Positions 57,023 to 64,000 of a DNA stretch of 64,000 bases are shown here, one piece after another. Both the position numbers and the translations under genes were made by a program. Each line of letters starts with the position of its first letter. Within the stretch, counting starts at the first letter, position 1. Source of the DNA: Pleurodeles waltl (taxonomy: Eukaryota > Chordata > Amphibia > Caudata > Salamandridae); the NCBI RefSeq assembly GCF_031143425.1, contig NC_090437.1, positions 1,178,284,863-1,178,348,862 of the forward strand, read 5' to 3'. Under the pieces are notes generated by a model. The model was given only the letters and a program-made list of their open reading frames with translations. It had not been told where the DNA came from and searched no databases.

Positions 57023-59633
57023 TGTTAGAAATGCGGTTTCTGGTTTGCTAGGGTATGCACCTCAGCCAGGCAGAACTTACCCACACGTCCAAGATAACCC
57101 CTGCTCACCCACTTGGTAGCTTGGCACGAGCAGTCAGGCTTAACCCAGAGACAATGTGTAAAGCGTTTGCACAACACACACAACACATGTGACGCAATAT
57201 CCCCACCACAAAGGAAACAGAACACCAGATTATATGAAAATATACTGTATTGTACACAAGGCAATTATCAGACCAAACATCACATATCTGTACTATCCTG
57301 CTACCTTAGCAGTTGTAAGAACGTTACACATTAGTTACTCTGCAAAGTAGCAGTAGTCACACATAACACACAGGTTACTCAGTATTCTGCACCATAAGCA
57401 GTAGTCAGGAAAACACGTATTACAACACAGCACTTGTCATAAGAATATCATAAAATGCCCATAGTAGGAACATTAGAAAACATATGGCAAGTTAGAAAAA
57501 CATATTAGCAAGCATGTCCATAAAAGGAACATTTGCATAGACATATGTAAAAACATCAAACGCAGGTAGGTAATATATGAATCAAACAAAAGTCTGTAGA
57601 AAGAACTTTGGATTGCAACTATATTGGTTCTTTAAACAGTACCTGGTTCGATGAAGGCACCTCCAGTGCCTAGAAGGCGAACAATGGGGCCCCGGCACTC
57701 CTATGCGCAAAACGGTGGCCTCCCTTATACTCTTGGGTCAGAGGAGGGCGACATGCACCTCTTCTCTTTTATAGACAGGCTCCTCTGGGGACCGTGATTA
57801 CTGGGGGCCCCCCAGGGCCTCAACCGGCCCTCACGAGGGGGGCCAAAGCCAGCAAAAACAACTTACGGCAGGAGGGGGGCACTACGCACCCCCTCCGGTT
57901 TAATGACAGGCCCCTCTTGGGAGCTTGCGATCTCTGGGGGCCCCCCCCGGGCCTCCACTGGCCCTTCCACCAAGGGGGGGGAGCCACAATAATGCCCGTT
58001 TTACCTAACAGCAGAAAAGGAGCGTCCTGCTCCTAACGCAGAGGCCAGGGGGAAGGGGGCACTCCCCGTGCCTTCCCCAGGTCCTGCCATGAAGCCACAA
58101 GAAGATCGGACCCCTCCTCGCCTGCACCGGATGCAGTGCGCAAGTGTTCTTCCAGCTTCCCGGGCCGCTGTGGTGATCTTATTTAAAGGGGCACAATGCA
58201 GCAAGGAGCCTACGAGCTCCCAAGGCTCCATAGGCGTGCTGCAATCAGCGCTATGGCAGCCGCAACCACGGAGAAGCACCCCTCGTGAAGAAATGGATCC
58301 AGGGGTCAGGGGCCACAGCACCCTGCCCCTGGAGAGCAGAATCTTAAGACAAGGTCCTCAGGTGGAGGTCCCAGCTACAGGCCAGCACAAGGGAAAGGCA
58401 GCAAGTGGCAAGTCCTTCACAGTTACCAGGCAGGTCACAGGTCAGCACAGCAGCAGCAGTCCATGGCGGTTCCTGGTGAGTCCTTTCAGCCTTTGGTGTC
58501 CAGTTCCAAGATGATTCCAAGAGTCTCCAAGTTGTGGGGAAAATTCCCCTGTACTTATAGTCAGTTCTTACCGTGTTTTTCAATGGTAGGGAGAGGAGGT
58601 TCCAGCCAGTTACAACTGGTTCTGGGAGTGACCCCTCTCTCCTTTCAGCACTGGCTCCAAACATCAGTGGGGGGCTAACGACCCTATTGTGTGAGGCCAG
58701 GGCACAGTCTTTACAAATGCAGGTGTGCCCCGCCTCTCCCTTCTCTCAGCCCAGGAAGACTATTCAGTATGCAGATGCACCTCTGTGACACCTCCACCCT
58801 CCCAGGGTACAGGCTGTCTGAAAAGTATGCACAAACCCCTAACTGTCACTCTGCCCAGACGTGGATTGGAGTCAAGCTGCAAAACACCAGAGTCATAAGT
58901 ACAGATAAATGTGCACTTTCTAGAAGTGGCATTTCTGTGATAGTAATAAAAAATACACCCACACCAGTAAGCAGTATTTATTATCACCATCACAACCATA
59001 CCAAACACGCCTACGCTACCCCTCATAAATCAGACAATACCCCTTACACATAAGGCAGGGCATTTCTAATGCAATCCTATGAAAAGGCAGCACTCACAGA
59101 AGTGAGACACCAAGTTAGGCTGTTTGTCACTACCAGGACAGGCCATGCAATATGGCACATGTCCTGCCTTTTTACATACATGGCACCCTGCCCATAAGGC
59201 TAGCTAGGGTGTACCTTAGGGGTGACTTACATGTAGTAAAAGTGGAGTCCTGGGCCTGGCAAGTAAGTTTAGATGCCAGGTCCCTGTGGCAGAAAACTGC
59301 GCACACAGGCCCTGTGCTAGCAGGCCTGAGACAGGTTTAAAAGTCTACTTCAGTGGGTGGCACAAGCAGCGCTGCAGGCCCACTAGTAGTATTTAATTTA
59401 CAGGCCCTGGGTATAGAGATACCACTGTTCAAGGGACTTATAGGTAAATTAAATATGCCAATTAGTATAAGCCAATCATACCAACTTTAGATGGGAGAGC
59501 ACCTGCACTTTAGCACTGGTCATCAGTGATGAAGTGCTCAGAGTCCTAGAGCCAACAGCGAGATGTCAGAAAGACCAGGAGGAAGGAGGCAAAAAGACTG
59601 GGGATGACCCTGCGTAAGGAAAAAAGTCCAACA
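57023..59633 (-). repeat. 5' LTR of the gag-only element
   Basis: Sister of 51528-54139. It lacks about 24 bp present in the other LTR (after CCCAC near 57080) and carries about 43 extra bases around 57660-57702 (ACCTCCAGTGCCTAGAAGGC and on). It also lacks a small block near 58110. The terminus CCAACA at 59633 is followed by the CCCAC target duplication. Confidence 0.95.
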
Positions 59634-61438
59634 CCCACCATAGTTCCCTTGTCTTACATACGCCTTCTCTGAGCGTCAGGTACTTGGAAAGAGCCATTTC
59701 TATACTGTACAGTGCTTGCTGTATAAAAGAGTGGCCGCCTGGGAGCCCGTCCTCTGCCTGCTGAAAGAACCCAGCCCTTCCTTAGTCTCACTCCCCCCTC
59801 TGTCTTGGCCCTCTCAATGTCCGACCAGGGTGACCATGAAATGCTGAGAAACAAACTACACATGTCCTACACTAGCGTCGTGGTGTCTGAGGCTCCACTG
59901 GTTTGTTATTGCTAACAATGTATTGAATAGTTAGGCTTATCCCTTACTTGAGTCAACTTCATAAATGTTGTTCTAATTAGTAGCGGAAATGGGAGGACTG
60001 GGACTGGAACTGGGAACGAGGTGTGTGTGTGTTTGTGTCATAGTCTCAGTTTAATTTGAGTGGCCATATTAGGTTAATGAATTGCTAGACAAGGCTTCTC
60101 CAAAGAGTAGCTCATGAGCTACTGGCACCTCACTGGATCCCTGAAAGACGTTCTCCTGCATGCAGCCCAGCTTACTATATTTGGAGTTTTTGCATAGTTG
60201 AATTCAATTAAATATCCTAAAATTGAAAAAACGTGTACTCTGGATAAAAGCACATGCTCAGAAAGTGATGTTTTAAGAAAAAATAGATTTTCAGAATATA
60301 TTTAAAGCTGATATTTCCCTGATAAATCATGCAGTGTTGGGGAGAGCTATTACAAATACTATTAATGTGATGCTAGGTGCATTGCAGTTGTGGCTGTCAA
60401 GTATAACACATCTAGAGGTATTCCAAATTGATAAACGCCTGTTTTTTACATTACTGCTTGCATATCTACTGGGTGCATTGAGGTAGCCCCCCACCAGTAA
60501 TCCTGCATGGTGTGGCCACTCGTAATCATGTTTGAGCTGGGCTCTAGTTCAACACTAATAATTCTAGCTCAGGATGATTTTCATTTCATTCAAGTTATGA
60601 GTTTTGCACAAGCACACCTTCAATGAACCAGCACTGACCAATCAAATACTTTATAATATTTACTTTCAGACTTTTGGAACCTTTGACAAATAGCAGAAAG
60701 GTTGGGACCTGGCCAAGGAACCAATGAAGAGACTGAAGTCATCCTGCAGCTATCACTAATGCTAAGGCATGCGAACGGGTGGCGGCAGTTGCTGTTTACT
60801 TCTGAGCTGGGTTTGTCAGTCTGATAGGCTCGGTTGGTTGTCCCCTAGACCATAAGATGAAGAGGACTGGGGAATAGGAGAGTACAGCGGGTAAGTGAAC
60901 ACTTCAGGGAGAGTGATGGTGAGGTGTGGATGGGGGTCGAGGATAGTTGATGGAATGTGGTGAAAATCAATCTGCTGCACTTAAGCCCTCAAGAAATGAA
61001 ATATTTACTACCAACACATCTTTTCCGTCTACACTGAACACATGCATGAACCAAATGTATGCATTCATGCCATCCGATGGAAGGAGTCAGTAGTGGCATA
61101 AAATGGGCTATTGCAGAGTTCTCACAGCTAGAACTTCGCCAACCCGCAGATTGTTCTGTCTGATGTAAAATGTTCAAAGAGGAACTCTATGCCAAGAAAT
61201 GTGCCATTGAAATTTTCAAAGTGCCACTGGTTGCTGATATTTGCCATAAGGGTTTTCTGAAACATTTTCTTTTGCTTTGCTGCTACTACACCACACACCA
61301 TAATCAATAGAAAAGTAATGAAACAACTGGGTCTGACAGGAGCCGGTAATACTGCCTGCTTGAGGAACTCTGCGGACTTTGTCGGACTCTTTTGGCAACT
61401 CTACAGCATTCCTCAGAGTGAAACTCCACAAGCTCCAC
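59634..61438. other. Unassigned sequence
   Basis: About 1.8 kb of moderately AT-rich sequence, the original target region of the gag-only element on this side. Contains a short GTGTGTGTGT run near 60022. No supported gene. Confidence 0.5.
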
Positions 61439-63077
61439 TGTCGGGGTCTTTGGTTGACAGTCAGGTTACCCCCTGTTCAAGTAAGGACCCTCACTCTAGT
61501 CAGGGTAAAAGGGAATCACCCTCAACTAACCCCTGCTTACCCTCTTGGTAGCTTGGCAGAGCAGTAGGCTTAACTTCAGAGTGCTAGGTGTAAAATATTT
61601 GTACCAACACACAGTGTAACTTAATGATAACATTACAAAATGACACAACACCAGTTTAGAAAAATAGGAAATATTTATCTAAATATAACAAGAGCAAATC
61701 GACAAAAATACGACATACACAAGTCAAGTTATGAATTTTTAAAGATTAAACTCAAAAATAGCGCTTAGAAACACAAAATGCTTCGATGAGGTGTTAACAC
61801 GGCATCATGTAGGAGTGGTTCCCAACAATCTGACACCAGCGGCACCAGACACGGAGTCGCGTAGACCCCCAGGTACAGTACCTTTGGTGAAGAGTGAAAA
61901 AAAGCTGATGCGTGAAGTCGGGGATCACGGCGTCTGTGCGAAACGTTGAATCCGCGCACTTTGAGCGGTGTCGGTCACGACGTGGTGCGGCAACTTCCAC
62001 GGAGTTGCGGACTTCAGCAGGGCTGCAGCGGTGTCAGGCCTGCGAAGGTTGTCGCGTTCCAGCGCAGATCACGGAGTCGGTTGCAGGTGGCGTCACCGGA
62101 TTCAGCAGCGGCGTTGGTCGGAAGTCGTCTGAAGTCGATTACATTGGATTTTCACCAGCTTTTCCTTTCAAGGGCCCAGGGGCTGGATAGGGCACCACTT
62201 CTCAGAGCAGGAGTCTCTCCAGAGACTCCAGGTGCTGGCAGAGAGAAGTATTTGCTGTCCCTGAGACTTCAAACAACAGGAGGCAAGCTCTAAATCAAGC
62301 ACTTGGAGATTTCTTCACAAGATAGAAGGCACACAAAGTCCAGTCTTTGCCCTCTTACTCTGGCAGAAGCAGCAACTGCAGGATAGCTCCACAAAGCACA
62401 GGCTGGGCAGCTCTTCTTCCTCAGCTCTTCAGCTCTTGTCCAGGCAGAGGTTCCTCTTGTTTCCAGAAGTGTTCCTAAAGTCTGTGGTTTTGGGTGCCCT
62501 TCTTATACCCAATTTCTCCTTTGAAGTAGGCCTACTTCAAAGTAAAGTCTCTTTTGAATGTGAAATCCTGCTGTGCCCAGGCCAGGCCCCAGACACTCAG
62601 CAGGGGGTTGGAGACTGCATTGTGTGAGGACAGGCACAGCCCTTTCAGGTGTAAGTGACCACTCCTCCCCCCCTCCTAGCACAGATGGCTCATCAGGAAA
62701 TGCAGACTACACACCAGCTCCCTTTGTGTCACTGTCTAGTGTGAGGTACTACCAGCCCAACTGTCAAACTGACCCAGACAAAGACTCCACAAACAGGCAG
62801 AGTCACAGAAATGGTATAAGCAAGAAAATGCTCACTTTCTAAAAGTGGCAATTTCAAACATACAATCTGAAAATCAACTTTACTAAGAGATGTATTTTTA
62901 AATTGTGAGCTCAGAGACCCCAAACTCCATTTGTCCATCAGCTCCCAAAGGGAATCTACACTTTAATCAGATTTAAAGGTAGCCCCCAATTTAACCTATG
63001 AGAGGGACAGGCCTTGCAACAGTGAAAAGCGAATTTAGCAATATTTCACTGTCAGGACACATATAACACATTACTGT
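61439..63077 (-). repeat. LTR (minus), interrupted by the Harbinger-like element
   Basis: It starts TGTCGGGGTCTTTGG, lacking the usual TAGAAAT after TGT, and then follows the same course as 13602-14996 and 17232-18074. It is cut at 63077 in the block that elsewhere continues to GTCCTGCC. The rest is expected beyond the Harbinger-like copy, outside the window. Confidence 0.8.
61880..62170 (-). promoter_or_regulatory. CpG-rich block in LTR
   Basis: Words such as GATGCGTGAAGTCG, GGCGTCTGTGCG, CCGCGCAC, GGTCACGACGTGG and GGCGTCACCGG. Same position as the GACGCA blocks of sister LTRs but with fewer exact motif copies. Confidence 0.4.
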
Positions 63078-64000
63078 GGGGGTCATTACAACCCTGGCGG
63101 ACGGTGTAAAAGCAGCGGTAATACCGCAAACAGGCCGGCGGACAAAAAAATTGAATTCCGACCCTGGCGGATACCGCCAACAAAGACAGCCACTTTAACA
63201 CATCGCCCGCCAGGGCGGTACAGACAAACAGCGCGGCGGTCACCGCCAACAGACAGGCGGAAGACAATGTACCGCCCACAACACACCAATCACACCAATC
63301 CGCCACCTTTTCCGGGGCGGATTCACCGTGGATAAAAACACGGCGGAAACAGCTTTTGCAATGGGAAAACGCTCACCCCAACACCTCCCACGAGGAACGA
63401 GGACTCCATGGACCCGGAACTACAAATCTTACCTGCCCTTGCATTCCTGCTCATCTACGACCAACAGCGACGTAGGCGCAGAACATACCGGTGAGTACTG
63501 CACCTACGACACGGGGGAGGGGAGGCAAAAGTTACGGGGACACCCACCAAACACCCGCACCCCCACCCTCGCATATTACAACATACACACCAATGCAGTC
63601 ACAAAAATCACAGTAACAACCCACAACCCCCCCGGAAGAATGCAATGACAAAGCGAATAGCACCCAAACTTTGTATTTAGCCAATAAACAACTCATTAAA
63701 AAATATACGGATATATATCACCAAATCTGTCATAAATAAATATACAAAACAAGAAGTAGTGCAGATATGTACACAACAATGTCCGTGCACCAACAGTCCA
63801 AAAATGCATGGGCGACGCCCACAATAGATACCTGACCAAAATCCGAGAGAACACTGCTGGGGCATCAGATAGAAACACTACAGGCACCTCAGGGGGAAGG
63901 GAAGGGGGGGCACCTCAGCCACATGAATGTGAAGCCAGATCCACGACGGGGCTCCATGCCCATTGATGTATCCTGGGGAGTGCAAAGCCACAGTCTCTCA
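63078..64000 (-). mobile_element. Harbinger-like DNA transposon, copy B (inverted, partial)
   Basis: Begins with the same terminus as copy A (GGGGGTCATTACAACCCTGG) and follows its reverse complement to the window end, where the first 64-bp minisatellite unit begins (GAGTGCAAAGCCACAGTCTC at 63978). It is inserted in an LTR and is therefore younger than that LTR. The remaining part lies outside the window. Confidence 0.7.
63408..63490 (+). CDS. First exon of the putative transposase gene (copy B)
   Basis: An ATG at 63408 opens 27 codons plus two bases: MDPELQILPALAFLLIYDQQ and then an Arg-rich end. The exon closes at G|GTGAGTACTG (donor from 63491). Start, length and donor match copy A, but here the frame is intact. 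Upstream lie 330 bp to the element's terminus, which would hold the promoter. The rest of the gene would lie to the right and is not visible in the remaining 500 bp. Identification as a Harbinger transposase rests on position. Confidence 0.45.

Larger units (their letters stand above)
51528..59633 (-). mobile_element. Complete gag-only LTR retrotransposon with 2.6-kb LTRs
   Basis: Two near-identical LTRs of 2612 and 2611 bp flank a 2883-bp internal region (54140-57022). The host flanks are CCCAC on both sides (51523-51527 and 59634-59638), a perfect 5-bp target duplication. On the minus strand the LTR begins TGTTGGACTTTT and ends CATTTCTAACA. A polypurine tract abuts the 3' LTR and a possible primer-binding site follows the 5' LTR. 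The only coding content is a broken gag. There is no protease, reverse transcriptase or integrase, so transposition needed help in trans. The LTRs differ by scattered substitutions and a few indels. Confidence 0.95.

Overview
This window has the character of a repeat-saturated vertebrate genome. The mix of families (very long LTRs, SCAN-like gag elements, Harbinger-type DNA transposons, L1- and L2-type LINEs, MITEs, a possible Penelope-like remnant) looks to me like a salamander or newt such as Pleurodeles. That assignment rests on remembered repeat style, not on a search. I see no intact host gene, no rRNA or tRNA gene and no CRISPR. Most long open frames belong to mobile elements.

Layout. 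1-4031: the terminal part of a Harbinger-like DNA transposon, with a broken accessory gene (one intron, one premature stop), three successive minisatellites and, on the minus strand beside the terminus, a short spliced first exon. 4032-13601: mostly old anonymous sequence with a decayed LTR (about 4.9-6.3 kb), a MITE and a candidate exon (7529-7608). 13602-18074 and 21713-24994: two solo LTRs, each carrying a second solo LTR of the same superfamily inserted in the opposite direction, with 5-bp target duplications. 26526-34377: an LTR retrotransposon (minus) that encodes gag and protease but no polymerase. 34378-39850: MITE pieces, an L2/CR1-like LINE (plus) and an (AT)n run. 39850-45700: another LINE (minus). 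46900-49251: the 5' part of an L1-like element (minus). 51528-59633: a complete gag-only LTR retrotransposon with 2.6-kb LTRs and a perfect CCCAC target duplication. 61439-63077: another LTR of the same superfamily, interrupted at 63078 by a second, inverted copy of the Harbinger-like element that runs off the window.

How it fits together. The two LTR retrotransposons keep packaging functions (gag, with or without protease) but lack reverse transcriptase and integrase. They would depend on polymerase supplied in trans, and no intact polymerase lies in the window. The LTR superfamily that begins TGTTRGA and ends CATTTCTAACA accounts for about 20 kb of the 64 kb. Its best preserved members carry a CpG-rich block dotted with GACGCA motifs. 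The two Harbinger-like copies at the window edges share a terminal sequence and an 83-nt first exon with a GTGAGT donor.
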